From an uncultured Bacteroidia bacterium (GTDB taxonomy: Bacteria; Bacteroidota; Bacteroidia; J057; CALLMJ01), in assembly GCA_938006875.1 (NCBI GenBank), contig CALLMJ010000072.1:1-52965 (forward strand): a stretch of DNA of 52,965 bases, written 5' to 3'. The position numbers were made by a program, and so were the translations under genes. Shown in pieces: positions 33,153 to 42,228 of the stretch; within the stretch, counting starts at the first letter, position 1, and each line of letters starts with the position of its first letter. The notes beneath the pieces were generated by a model. That model worked only from the letters and a program-made list of their open reading frames with translations. It had not been told where the DNA came from and did not search any database.

Positions 33153-34910
33153 ATGAAATTTCTTAATACTTATATATTCTTGTTTCTAAGTTTACTAAAT
33201 GTTTATGCTCAACCTCAATCCCCTGAAAAAAGAGCAGAAGCATTTTTCAAAAATGGTTTTTCTGAATTTGAATCCAGAAATTATGATTTTGCGTTAACAG
33301 AATTTAAAAAAGTTTTTTCACTCTACGAAACACCTCACCATGACCCCGCTTACTTTTATGCGGGTTTGTGCTATTTTCATAAAAAAGATTACGAACAAGC
33401 CATTAAACATTTTCAAAAAAATATTGATAAACAACCAGAATCTAAATATAAACAAGAAGCCATTTATCATAAAGGTTTGTGCATGTTGGCTCAAAATAGT
33501 ATTACAAGCAGAGAAGGCGGGCTTTATTTACTGATGGATTTGGAAGAAAAAACTTCTAACCAATCTTTAAAAGATGATATAAAAAATTCCATCTTAAGTT
33601 TTTTATTTAGGTCTAGAATTTTTTTCTTAGAAAATTATTACGAAAAAGTTCGTTCTTCCTATAAAACTTATGTTGCCGAAGCTTTAGCCTATCAATACCA
33701 TTTAGAAAATCAAAAAGATAAACTCAATGAATTTTTGAATGACTATGAAAAAAAGTACACCTTGTCTTTGAATTTAAAAAAAATTAAAGATTTACAAAAT
33801 GATAATTCCAATGAAAATAAAGAAAAATGGAATGATACTTTGAAAGTAGCTATTGTTCTACCTTTTAATATAAAAGAATACTCCGATAGTTCACAAGCTA
33901 TCAAATTGATAAACAAATATGCTTTAGAATTTTTTTATGGTTTAGAATATGGTTTACAAAACAAAAGGTTACCCAATATACAAAAGGTTATCGTAAAAAC
34001 TTTTGACTCTCAAAGAGATAGTAACTATGTCAAACTATTAATCAAAAAAGATTTAGCAGAATTTAAACCCAATATATTAATTGGAGAATTTGTGGCATCT
34101 AATACCCAAATTTTATCTCATTATTGTGAATTGAATGGAATTTTACAAATTATTCCTTTCGCAAATCATGAAAATCTAACTGCTAATAAAAAATTTACTT
34201 TTTTGCAAAATGCTACTTTATCCAATCAAACAGCTGTTTTAGCTAAATGGATTGCCAATAAATCAGACTATCAAAATGTTGTAGGAATTTTTGATGATAC
34301 ACCCGATGGAAAAAAATCTTCTGAAATTTTCAAACAAGAATTAGAAAAATCAAAAATCAATTTAAAAATTCAATATTTTGAACATGGAAACTGGCAAAAC
34401 TCTTTAAACCAAATTGTTAAAGTTTGTTTGGATACTTTAAATCTGGTAGATGCTGTTTTTATGAATATTCAAAAACAAGAACATTTTGAACTTTTGATGA
34501 ACCGTTTGACTCGTTCTGATACCACTCAATTTACTTTATTGACTATCAATGATATAAAAAATTTTAATCGTATTGATGGGAAAAAATGGTTTTACTTTTC
34601 AACTATTTTTACTCAATTTTATGACCCAAATAATAAGTTGAATGAAAAAGCAAGTATCCAAAACGAAGTTATGAACCGTTATAAGATTGTTCCTAACACA
34701 AATTTTTATCAAGGAATAGATGTTTGGGAGATTTTATCATTTGCATTGATTGAAAAATACAATGGAAATTCATGGAAAGAAAGTTTTCAGAGTATTAAAG
34801 CATTTCAAGGGTATAATCAAAATTATTATTTTGGTCAATCCAACAGTAATCAATCCATAAAAATATATCAGTTCCAAAAAAATGGAGTGAATCAATTAGA
34901 AACTTGGTAA
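33153..34910 (+). CDS. Exported TPR plus type 1 periplasmic-binding-fold protein
   Basis: 585 residues from the ATG at 33153, preferred over in-frame starts at 33108 and 33129 because it opens a clean signal peptide (MKFLNTYIFLFLSLLNVYAQ) and follows a -7-like TATTTTTG (33132-33139). TPR-like repeats occupy about 30-130 (AEAFFKNGFSEFESRNYDFA, DPAYFYAGLCYFHKKDYEQA). The C-terminal part from about 230 (LKVAIVLPFNIKEY, ILIGEFVASNTQILSHYCE, NVVGIFDDTPDGKKSSEIF) has the periplasmic-binding/LpoA-like fold. No ABC transporter is linked. YfhO follows after one base, so the protein may sense or support envelope glycan work. Confidence 0.8.
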   Translation: MKFLNTYIFLFLSLLNVYAQPQSPEKRAEAFFKNGFSEFESRNYDFALTEFKKVFSLYETPHHDPAYFYAGLCYFHKKDYEQAIKHFQKNIDKQPESKYKQEAIYHKGLCMLAQNSITSREGGLYLLMDLEEKTSNQSLKDDIKNSILSFLFRSRIFFLENYYEKVRSSYKTYVAEALAYQYHLENQKDKLNEFLNDYEKKYTLSLNLKKIKDLQNDNSNENKEKWNDTLKVAIVLPFNIKEYSDSSQAIKLINKYALEFFYGLEYGLQNKRLPNIQKVIVKTFDSQRDSNYVKLLIKKDLAEFKPNILIGEFVASNTQILSHYCELNGILQIIPFANHENLTANKKFTFLQNATLSNQTAVLAKWIANKSDYQNVVGIFDDTPDGKKSSEIFKQELEKSKINLKIQYFEHGNWQNSLNQIVKVCLDTLNLVDAVFMNIQKQEHFELLMNRLTRSDTTQFTLLTINDIKNFNRIDGKKWFYFSTIFTQFYDPNNKLNEKASIQNEVMNRYKIVPNTNFYQGIDVWEILSFALIEKYNGNSWKESFQSIKAFQGYNQNYYFGQSNSNQSIKIYQFQKNGVNQLETW

Positions 34911-34911
34911 C

Positions 34912-37596
34912 ATGTCAATTATAGATTTTTTTAAAAAAACAGAAACTAAACAAGGCCTTATTGCAATTGCAATATTTTTCGTGATTTCCATTTTTTATTT
35001 TAGTCCTTTACTAAATAAAAAAGTATTACAACAGTCAGACACTATATTGGTACAAGGTATGTCCAAAAATATAGAAGATTTTAGGAAAAATCACAATGGA
35101 CAAGAGCCATATTGGAGTACTACTATGTTTAGTGGTATGCCAAGCTACACCATATCAGCAAATTATTCAGGAAATTTAATACAATATTTAAAAATTGGAT
35201 TGGATTTAGGTCTTCCCCACCCCATCGGTATACTTTTTCTTGGAATGACTTTATTTTTCTTTTTGGGTAGGTCTTTAAATATTGACACATGGGTAAGTAT
35301 GGGAGGTGCAATTGCTTATGGATTAACTACTTATCACATTCTCATCATGGAAGCTGGGCACTACCAAAAAATTTATGCTCTTATGTACGCCCCAGGTGTA
35401 ATCGCAGGTTTAATTTGGCTTTATCAAAAAAAATGGATTTTAGGTTCAATTTTTTTATTTATCACCTTAGGACTTGAAGTGTATGCGGCTCACGTCCAAA
35501 TGACTTATTACTTGCTATTTGTTATTTTACCTTTGTTAACTTATTTTGGTATTCAAGCAATTATTCAGAAAGATTATAAAAACTTCTTGATTTCTACGGG
35601 CTTAGCAGGAACCATGGCTATTTTATCTTTAGTAATTAATGCGAATAATTTATATCCATTATATCAATATCAAAAACTTTCTATTCGCGGAGCATCAGAA
35701 TTAGCTAGTACCAAAGAAGAACTCAAAACTGGTGGATTAGATAAAGATTATGCTTACGCATGGTCTCAAGGTAGAGTAGAATTAACCACTTTCTTGATTC
35801 CCAATGCCGTTGGTGGTGCATCGGGTTCAGAATTAGGAAAAAATTCTGCTTCCTTTAAGGTATTAAGTCAAGTTACTCCGAATGCATTAGAAATTTTGAA
35901 ACGTTGGCCTACTTACTGGGGTGACCAATCCTTTACCTCTGGTCCCTATTATAGTGGAATTATTATTTTAGCCTTAGCCATTTTAGCTCTTTATGTTGTA
36001 CCCAGTGGTTTGAAATTTCCTTTACTTTATGCGACCCTACTCTCTCTGTTGCTTGCATTAGGAAAAAATAGTTTTTCTGTTACAGAAGCTTTTGTTATTT
36101 TGGCTTTACCTGTTATTGCTTATTTTAAACCCAAAAATTTACAAATTTCTTCTGATGTTTATGGAACAACTGTAGGTTTGGGAGGGTCTTTATTGGTTTT
36201 TGCTATTGCAGGGGATCCTAATGACGCCTACCGTTTTAAAGATTTATTCTTTGATTATCTGCCTCTTTACAACAAATTCCGGGTTCCATCCTCTATGTTA
36301 GTGATTGCTCAATTAGCCATTCCAATTTTAGCTATTTTAGGTCTTTTTGAGTTTTTGAAAGATAATCAACAAATTTCAAAAGAAGAAAAATTAAAAAAAC
36401 TCTATTTTGCTTTTGGAATTCCTATTGGAGTAATTGCAATTTTATGGTTAATGCCTAGCATTTTGTATGGAGATTTTTCAAGTGCTCAAGATATAGACTT
36501 CCAAAATCAATTAATGAATATGACCCAAGGAAATAAATCTTTGGTGGACAATATCATGAATGCTTTGCGAGAAGACCGAGAATCTATGATGAAAGCTGAT
36601 GCTCAAAGAAGCTTATTTTTCTTATTGGTTATGGGTGGAATCTTATGGGCATACGTAAAAGGTTCAATTCAAAACGTAAAAGTGGTTATGCTATCTTTTG
36701 CAATATTGACGTTCATAGATTTATATACTTTGAGCCGTAGATATCTGAACAACGATTCTTACACTCCTAAAAAAGATTACCAAATGAATTTTCAGGCTCG
36801 TGAAGCTGATGAGTTTTTATCTCAAAACGATAAATCGTATTTTAGAGTATTTCCATTAGATAGAAATCCATTTAATGACGGTAGAACTGTTTACCATTTA
36901 CGTTCTATTGGAGGTTATAACGCCGCTAAAATCAAACGTTACCAACAAATGATTGAAAAGCATTTAGCAGGAACTTTAAACCCATTTGTTATTAATATGC
37001 TAAATACCAAGTATTTAATAACCTCTAAACCATTAAATTCCCCTCAATACGTAGCTATCCAAAAAACTCAGGACGGTGAAGTAATTTACTTAAATGTTAT
37101 GAACAATGGACCCGCTTGGTTTGTGAATGATGTATTAGTGGTAAATTCGCCAGATGAAGCATTGGATACTTTAAACAGTTTAGATACTCGTAATAAAGCA
37201 GTAATTGAAAATAAAGATAAATCTTTACTCCAAAACTATTCCAACTCCGCCATTGATAGTTCGGAAATTATTGAAATTCAAATATTTGATAATAACTATT
37301 TAAAATATAAATCTCAATCAAATGAAGACCGTTTTGCAGTATTTTCAGAGATTTATTATAATCGTGGTTGGAAAGCATTTATAGACGGAAGAGAAGTACC
37401 TATATTACAAACCAATTTTGTTTTAAGAGGATTAAATGTTCCAAAAGGAGAACATACCATTGAGTTTAAATTTGAACCAGAAGATGTAAAGTTCGGTGAA
37501 ATGTTATCTTATATTGGTTCAGGAATCATGATTTTGTTATTGATAATAGGAGGATATTTCTTTTGGAAGGAACAAAAAACACATGAGCAAAGTTAA
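34912..37596 (+). CDS. YfhO-family membrane protein
   Basis: 894 residues with roughly 12-13 membrane helices and a soluble C-terminal domain (about 625-865) before the last helix. Family blocks are QSDTILVQGMSKNIEDFRK, WSTTMFSGMPSYTIS, VRVFPLD-like FRVFPLDRNPFNDGRTVYHL, NMLNTKYLI and FSEIYYNRGWKAFIDGREV, typical of YfhO proteins, which belong to the GT-C glycosyltransferase-like superfamily. YfhO members are linked to glycosylation of lipoteichoic acid or envelope polymers in Firmicutes; the substrate here is unknown. The 3' end overlaps the glycosyltransferase gene by 14 bases. Confidence 0.9.
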   Translation: MSIIDFFKKTETKQGLIAIAIFFVISIFYFSPLLNKKVLQQSDTILVQGMSKNIEDFRKNHNGQEPYWSTTMFSGMPSYTISANYSGNLIQYLKIGLDLGLPHPIGILFLGMTLFFFLGRSLNIDTWVSMGGAIAYGLTTYHILIMEAGHYQKIYALMYAPGVIAGLIWLYQKKWILGSIFLFITLGLEVYAAHVQMTYYLLFVILPLLTYFGIQAIIQKDYKNFLISTGLAGTMAILSLVINANNLYPLYQYQKLSIRGASELASTKEELKTGGLDKDYAYAWSQGRVELTTFLIPNAVGGASGSELGKNSASFKVLSQVTPNALEILKRWPTYWGDQSFTSGPYYSGIIILALAILALYVVPSGLKFPLLYATLLSLLLALGKNSFSVTEAFVILALPVIAYFKPKNLQISSDVYGTTVGLGGSLLVFAIAGDPNDAYRFKDLFFDYLPLYNKFRVPSSMLVIAQLAIPILAILGLFEFLKDNQQISKEEKLKKLYFAFGIPIGVIAILWLMPSILYGDFSSAQDIDFQNQLMNMTQGNKSLVDNIMNALREDRESMMKADAQRSLFFLLVMGGILWAYVKGSIQNVKVVMLSFAILTFIDLYTLSRRYLNNDSYTPKKDYQMNFQAREADEFLSQNDKSYFRVFPLDRNPFNDGRTVYHLRSIGGYNAAKIKRYQQMIEKHLAGTLNPFVINMLNTKYLITSKPLNSPQYVAIQKTQDGEVIYLNVMNNGPAWFVNDVLVVNSPDEALDTLNSLDTRNKAVIENKDKSLLQNYSNSAIDSSEIIEIQIFDNNYLKYKSQSNEDRFAVFSEIYYNRGWKAFIDGREVPILQTNFVLRGLNVPKGEHTIEFKFEPEDVKFGEMLSYIGSGIMILLLIIGGYFFWKEQKTHEQS

Positions 37597-38782
37597 GGTA
37601 TTATTTACTTTTTATGCTTTACCTCCTTATTTGATTGCTCTTTTAAACCAAATAAACAAAAACGGTATTGAAATTTTGGTAGTTATTCCTGAAAATTCTC
37701 AAATTACACAAGGTAAAAATGTTTATCAGGAGTATGCAGATGCAAAATTTCAAATTAAAAGAGTAACTCAAAAAAAACATTGGCTTTCTCAAAAGGAATT
37801 TTTAATAGGTTTAGAAGAAGTCATTAAAAATTTTGAACCCAATTATTTGGTTACTTGCTGGCCTTACGTAATTCAAATTGCATTTAATTTTTCTTTAAGA
37901 ACCTATATGAAAAAAAAGGGAATCCGTTGGGGTTTAAAACATATTCCATACCAAATTCCTAAATACCATGAAGCAATGAAATATTATACGGAAAAGGGGA
38001 TTTTTGATGAAGAGTTGAATGTAGAAAAAGCCATCGGTTGGAAAAAAAAAATTAAATTTCATATTCTCAAAGAATTAAACAAATATCTTTTTAATGCCGC
38101 CCAATTCCATTTTTGTTATATTTCAGATGCACCCGAAATTTTAAAAACTTATGGTGTAAACCCTCAAAATGTAATCGTTACCTATAATTCTGGTGATACA
38201 CATAAATTATTAGATGCTTATGAACGGGCTTTCAATCAACCTAATGAACCCAAAGAAAAGTTTAGATTTATTTTTGTTGGTAGGCTTGTAAGATGGAAAA
38301 AAGTTGATATACTAATAAAAACATTTTCTGAACTTTGTTCTAAATATAAAGACCTTGAGCTTCTAATTGTTGGTACAGGTCCAGAATGGGAAAATCTAAA
38401 ATTGTATGCACAAAAATTATCCCTTCAAGAAAAAATTATTTTTACAGGTGGAATATATGATTACAATTTATTAGCTGAAAAATTCAAAATCAGTGATGTT
38501 TTTGTTTTAACAGGTGCAGGAGGTTTAGCTATTAATGATGCAATGACATTTGCAAAACCTGTTATTTGTACTTATGCAGATGGCACAGAAAAGGATTTAG
38601 TGGTTCCCAATGAAACAGGTTTTATTTATCAAAACCAAGAAGAACTGAAAAACTACATGGAATTTTTTATAAAAAATCCTTTTAAAGCCAAAGAAATGGG
38701 TAAAAAAGCCCAAGAAAAAATATTGAATGAAATCCATTTAGAAAAAGTAGCAAAGAAATATATAGATTTTTTTGTATCATAA
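37583..38782 (+). CDS. Glycosyltransferase family 4-like protein
   Basis: 399 residues, GT-B fold. The C-terminal domain shows FIFVGRLVRWKKVDILIKTF, LLIVGTGPEWENLK and IIFTGGIYDYNLLAEKFKISD. The nucleotide-sugar region reads VLTGAGGLAINDAMTFAKPV, so the usual E-x7-E pair is G-x7-D. That may mark a subfamily or altered donor handling. Overlap with YfhO and the upstream TPR/binding-fold gene argue for a common envelope-polysaccharide role. The enzyme's acceptor is unknown. Confidence 0.9.
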   Translation: MSKVKVLFTFYALPPYLIALLNQINKNGIEILVVIPENSQITQGKNVYQEYADAKFQIKRVTQKKHWLSQKEFLIGLEEVIKNFEPNYLVTCWPYVIQIAFNFSLRTYMKKKGIRWGLKHIPYQIPKYHEAMKYYTEKGIFDEELNVEKAIGWKKKIKFHILKELNKYLFNAAQFHFCYISDAPEILKTYGVNPQNVIVTYNSGDTHKLLDAYERAFNQPNEPKEKFRFIFVGRLVRWKKVDILIKTFSELCSKYKDLELLIVGTGPEWENLKLYAQKLSLQEKIIFTGGIYDYNLLAEKFKISDVFVLTGAGGLAINDAMTFAKPVICTYADGTEKDLVVPNETGFIYQNQEELKNYMEFFIKNPFKAKEMGKKAQEKILNEIHLEKVAKKYIDFFVS

Positions 38783-38810
38783 AAAACCTTTTTCATAATA
38801 CGATTTTTAG

Positions 38811-41282
38811 TTAAAATTTTGCAATCACTCTTACATTTAACATTCTTGCTGATAAGTAATTAGGAATTGCATATTGAATGCCTGCAAAATCTTGTATCCA
38901 TAAATAGGAAACGGTATTGGGTCTACCAAATAGATTGAAAATTTCTAAGGAACCCCATAAAGATTTTAAGCCGAATTTTTTTTGAGGGTCTCTTAATACC
39001 AATAATTTACTGAAGCCTAAATCTACACGGTGATAGGAAGGCATTTTGAAAACGGATTTATTTTCTATGTTGGCGGGAGGTCCAAAAGGAATGCCACTAC
39101 CATAAATATAATTTACGTGTACTTTGAATGTAGGATTTAAAGGAAATTCATCTTGAAAATAAAAACTTACGGTAAAGCGTTGGTCGGTAGGTCTTCTTAT
39201 AAAACCTTGATTATCATTAATTAAATCTTCCATAGTTTTTAAGTAACTAATGTTTATCCAAGAATCAATTCCACGAATAAATTCTCCGCTTAATTTGGTA
39301 TCTAAACCATAGGCAAAACCATTTGCGGAATTTTCACCATAATAACGAACTCTCACATTATCAATTTCATAAGGAACTAAATCTTTCAAAATTTTATAAT
39401 AAGCTTCTGCAAAAACTTTAAAAGGTCTTCCAAAGGCTTCAAATAAATAGTCTCCACCTGCGATAAAGTGATAGGATTTTTGTGCCCTAACGGACGGGTT
39501 CACAAAACCTTGTAAATTACGTAATTCACGATAAAAGGGAGGTTGCTGATATAAGCCTAAAGCCAACCGAAATTGCCAAGGATTTTGTAAGTTATCATAT
39601 TTTAAAGAAGGATCAATAACTAATTGAAAACGAGGGCTAATTAATAATTGTTGGTTTAAAGTCCAATAATGGGTTCTAGCTCCTAAAACCGTTCTCATCA
39701 TAGGAGAAAGTCTAAAACTTCCTTGTAAATAACCTTCAAGTCTTTGAGAAACTAATTGGTTTTCACTTCGGATTACTTCTTTGATTTTAACATAATCAGC
39801 GGAATCAATTGCAGACCATTCTTTAATACGGTCATTAATAAATTCAGATTTCCATCGTAAACCCCAACTGATTTGATGCTTTGCTGCGTTAGATGTCCAC
39901 CATGAACCTTTATGTTCTACCGAAAATACATTGGCGTATAATCGGTTTCTGGCAAAATGTATAAAAGAACCAATTCCTCGAATAGAAACAATTTCATTAA
40001 AACGGTCTGAGCCTAAATTATTGGAGACATCAGCTAGGCGGTAAGCACCTTCTACATCAATTTGTTCTTTTTCATTAGTTTGAAAACCAGAAATAATTTG
40101 GGTAAGATTTAAACGGTAGGAAGGTTTGAAGGTCATTTTAAATGCACCAAATTGAGTAAAGTAACTCGTGATTTCAGCACCACCAAATCCCACCAAAAGT
40201 CTTAAAGGAATGTTAATGGTACCTAGATTAGTTTCACGGGTTTGAGGTTCAAAGAAATAATAGTTTTTAGCGGTATGTAAAAATAACTGAAATTCTATGG
40301 GTTTTTCTGGTACAAAAAGGGTGTCTCCTGAAGAAGTATATTTAATTCCTTTATGTTTGGCAATTTTAGAATAAGTAAATAACCCTTGAGCATCCCAAAA
40401 TAAAGGCTTGTACTCGCCTTGTGTATCTAATGTACGAAGTAAATTGGTAATCGAAAACCTACGCCCACCTAATAAATAAGTAAAATTACCAGCTTGTAGA
40501 GAATCTTCACGATTTTTGGAAGAACCTTCTAAATGAAGATTTTGAGTTAATAAACCTGCTTCTGCAGTTCCTTTAAAACGTTTAGGTTTACGATATTCAA
40601 TGGCTAAAACAGAAGACATTTTATCGGCGTATTTGGGCTCAAAACCACCAGTACTAAATGCAATATCATTCACTAATGCACTATTCGTAAAACCTAAACC
40701 TTCTTGGAAACCAGCACGGACTAATTGAGGTCTATAAATTTCAATATCATTAACATATACAGCATTTTCATCAAAATTTCCTCCTCTTACACGGTATTGA
40801 GAACTAAATTCATTATTGGTTGCAACACCAGGCATCATCACAATTTTACTTTCGATATCTGATTTAAAAGTGGGCATAGAAGCAATATCTTTAGTTGGAA
40901 ATCTTTCAAACTGGATTTGGTCAGCTCTTTGTTTTCGGTCATTTTTTGCGGTTATATCAGTTCCTTCTAACTCAATATCTTTGGAAGTTAAAATTATTGG
41001 TATATATTTTTTTTCTCCTGCTTGTACTTTAATATCCAATTCCATAGATTGATAATTCAAATGCTTGATTTGTAAACGATAACGCCCTGCATTGATGTTA
41101 ATGGAAAAGTTCCCTGAACTATCAGAAAGAGTTTTTTGCCCAGTTTCAATAATTTCTAGTACCGCATCCGTAACCGTTTGGTTATTTTTATCTTTGATTT
41201 TACCAAAAATAGAAGCATTTTGAGAGTAATTTTTAGAAAACTGTAAAATTCCTATGATGAAAATAATGAAAATTCTTTGCAC
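38811..41282 (-). CDS. TonB-dependent receptor with carboxypeptidase-like domain
   Basis: 823 residues, outer-membrane receptor. The start is a GTG at 41282; there is no ATG, an in-frame stop lies upstream, and a -7-like TAGCTTTG is at 41312-41305. A signal peptide (about 1-20) precedes a CarboxypepD_reg-like beta domain (about 23-105: IFGKIKDKNNQTVTDAVLEI). The plug is near 130-235 (VMMPGVATNNEFSSQYRVRG, VYVNDIEIYRP, VLAIEYRKP). The rest is a beta barrel ending in the terminal Phe (RVIAKF). No SusD-like partner lies next to it, so this is not a SusCD pair; ligand unknown. Confidence 0.93.
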   Translation of the reverse strand: MQRIFIIFIIGILQFSKNYSQNASIFGKIKDKNNQTVTDAVLEIIETGQKTLSDSSGNFSININAGRYRLQIKHLNYQSMELDIKVQAGEKKYIPIILTSKDIELEGTDITAKNDRKQRADQIQFERFPTKDIASMPTFKSDIESKIVMMPGVATNNEFSSQYRVRGGNFDENAVYVNDIEIYRPQLVRAGFQEGLGFTNSALVNDIAFSTGGFEPKYADKMSSVLAIEYRKPKRFKGTAEAGLLTQNLHLEGSSKNREDSLQAGNFTYLLGGRRFSITNLLRTLDTQGEYKPLFWDAQGLFTYSKIAKHKGIKYTSSGDTLFVPEKPIEFQLFLHTAKNYYFFEPQTRETNLGTINIPLRLLVGFGGAEITSYFTQFGAFKMTFKPSYRLNLTQIISGFQTNEKEQIDVEGAYRLADVSNNLGSDRFNEIVSIRGIGSFIHFARNRLYANVFSVEHKGSWWTSNAAKHQISWGLRWKSEFINDRIKEWSAIDSADYVKIKEVIRSENQLVSQRLEGYLQGSFRLSPMMRTVLGARTHYWTLNQQLLISPRFQLVIDPSLKYDNLQNPWQFRLALGLYQQPPFYRELRNLQGFVNPSVRAQKSYHFIAGGDYLFEAFGRPFKVFAEAYYKILKDLVPYEIDNVRVRYYGENSANGFAYGLDTKLSGEFIRGIDSWINISYLKTMEDLINDNQGFIRRPTDQRFTVSFYFQDEFPLNPTFKVHVNYIYGSGIPFGPPANIENKSVFKMPSYHRVDLGFSKLLVLRDPQKKFGLKSLWGSLEIFNLFGRPNTVSYLWIQDFAGIQYAIPNYLSARMLNVRVIAKF

Positions 41283-41357
41283 TGAATAAATTTCCTATAA
41301 AACGCAAAGCTAAGTTTTTTTTGCATTCTAAGAATGTGAAATTTTCAAAAATTTCTT

Positions 41358-42008
41358 TTATGCCAAAGTATAAAACTCTACTTGTTCTGTATTATGAGAA
41401 CGAATAATTCCTGAACAAATTAAATTGACAATAATTCTACTAGCTCTTCTTCTGGAAATATTGACCAATTTTGTAAACTCATTTAGAGTAATACGTTGAT
41501 TTTTTTCTAAATATTGAAGCAATGCTTTTTCTTTTGAAGAATATTCAATTAAAATATCTTCTTGGTTAGTTTCTTTTTTTAGCACATCTACTACAATTTT
41601 AGAAGCTAAAACCGATTGGTCATTGACACGAATATAAACCCACCATTTTCCTTCTTCATCTTTTGCATAATGAGGTTTACAATTACTTTCTGGAACTTCA
41701 ACCACCAAAACCGATTTATTTTGGATTTCAAATAAATGAAATTCAACGGATATATCAGGTTTAGAATAAAATTCTGCGGCACCTTCAATCATGTAAATTT
41801 CTTCCTCGGATTTAATACCTGTAATTTTTCCTTGGTCATTAACACCAATAATTAAACGCCCACCGCGTGTATTGGCAAATGAAACAATCGTTTTAGCAAT
41901 TTTGATTTGAGAAGAAATGGTTTTTTTAAAATCTTGTTGAATACCCTCACCTTCCTGTATCCACATCATTAATTGCCTGTTGTTATTTTGGTGATGAACG
42001 GTTTTCAT
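41358..42008 (-). CDS. AlbA_2 domain plus winged-helix regulator
   Basis: 216 residues. The AlbA_2 (Schlafen-related, COG2865-type) domain spans about 12-130: EGIQQDFKKTISSQIKIAKTI, SFANTRGGRLIIGVNDQGKITGI and YIRVNDQSVLASK. The C-terminal part (about 155-216; EKALLQYLEKNQRITLNEFT and ISRRRASRIIVNLICSGII) is a winged helix. Such proteins are predicted DNA-binding transcriptional regulators. A -7-like TAATTTTG is at 42040-42033. Target unknown. Confidence 0.88.
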   Translation of the reverse strand: MKTVHHQNNNRQLMMWIQEGEGIQQDFKKTISSQIKIAKTIVSFANTRGGRLIIGVNDQGKITGIKSEEEIYMIEGAAEFYSKPDISVEFHLFEIQNKSVLVVEVPESNCKPHYAKDEEGKWWVYIRVNDQSVLASKIVVDVLKKETNQEDILIEYSSKEKALLQYLEKNQRITLNEFTKLVNISRRRASRIIVNLICSGIIRSHNTEQVEFYTLA

Positions 42009-42103
42009 TAAAAGAAGAAATAAATTCTATTGCAAAATTATAAAGAAAATAAATTAAAGAGTGAATAAAAATAAATTGATTAAAATTTTTCAAAATATAG
42101 TTT

Positions 42104-42137
42104 GGGCGTGCCACTTGCTACGCTGCGGGTCGGGCTT
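42104..42137. repeat. Truncated REP-like repeat
   Basis: GGGCGTGCC (42104-42112) and GCGGGTCGGGCTT (42125-42137) match the start of the 6.2 kb element (GGGCATGC, GGGTCGGGCT). It appears as an isolated partial copy in a 220-base intergenic stretch between convergent-oriented neighbours on the same strand. Nothing else is seen there. Confidence 0.55.
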
Positions 42138-42228
42138 GCTGGTCTAAAACTATAAATATTTAAAAAATCTTGCGGATTTGATTATTTTTAAACATACTGA
42201 ATTTTTATACTAAAAAAACTATCAAAAT

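Noticed and set aside
38811-41282. SusC-type member of a polysaccharide utilisation locus
   Set aside because: There is no SusD-like gene and no glycoside hydrolase nearby, so a plain TonB-dependent receptor is the safer call.
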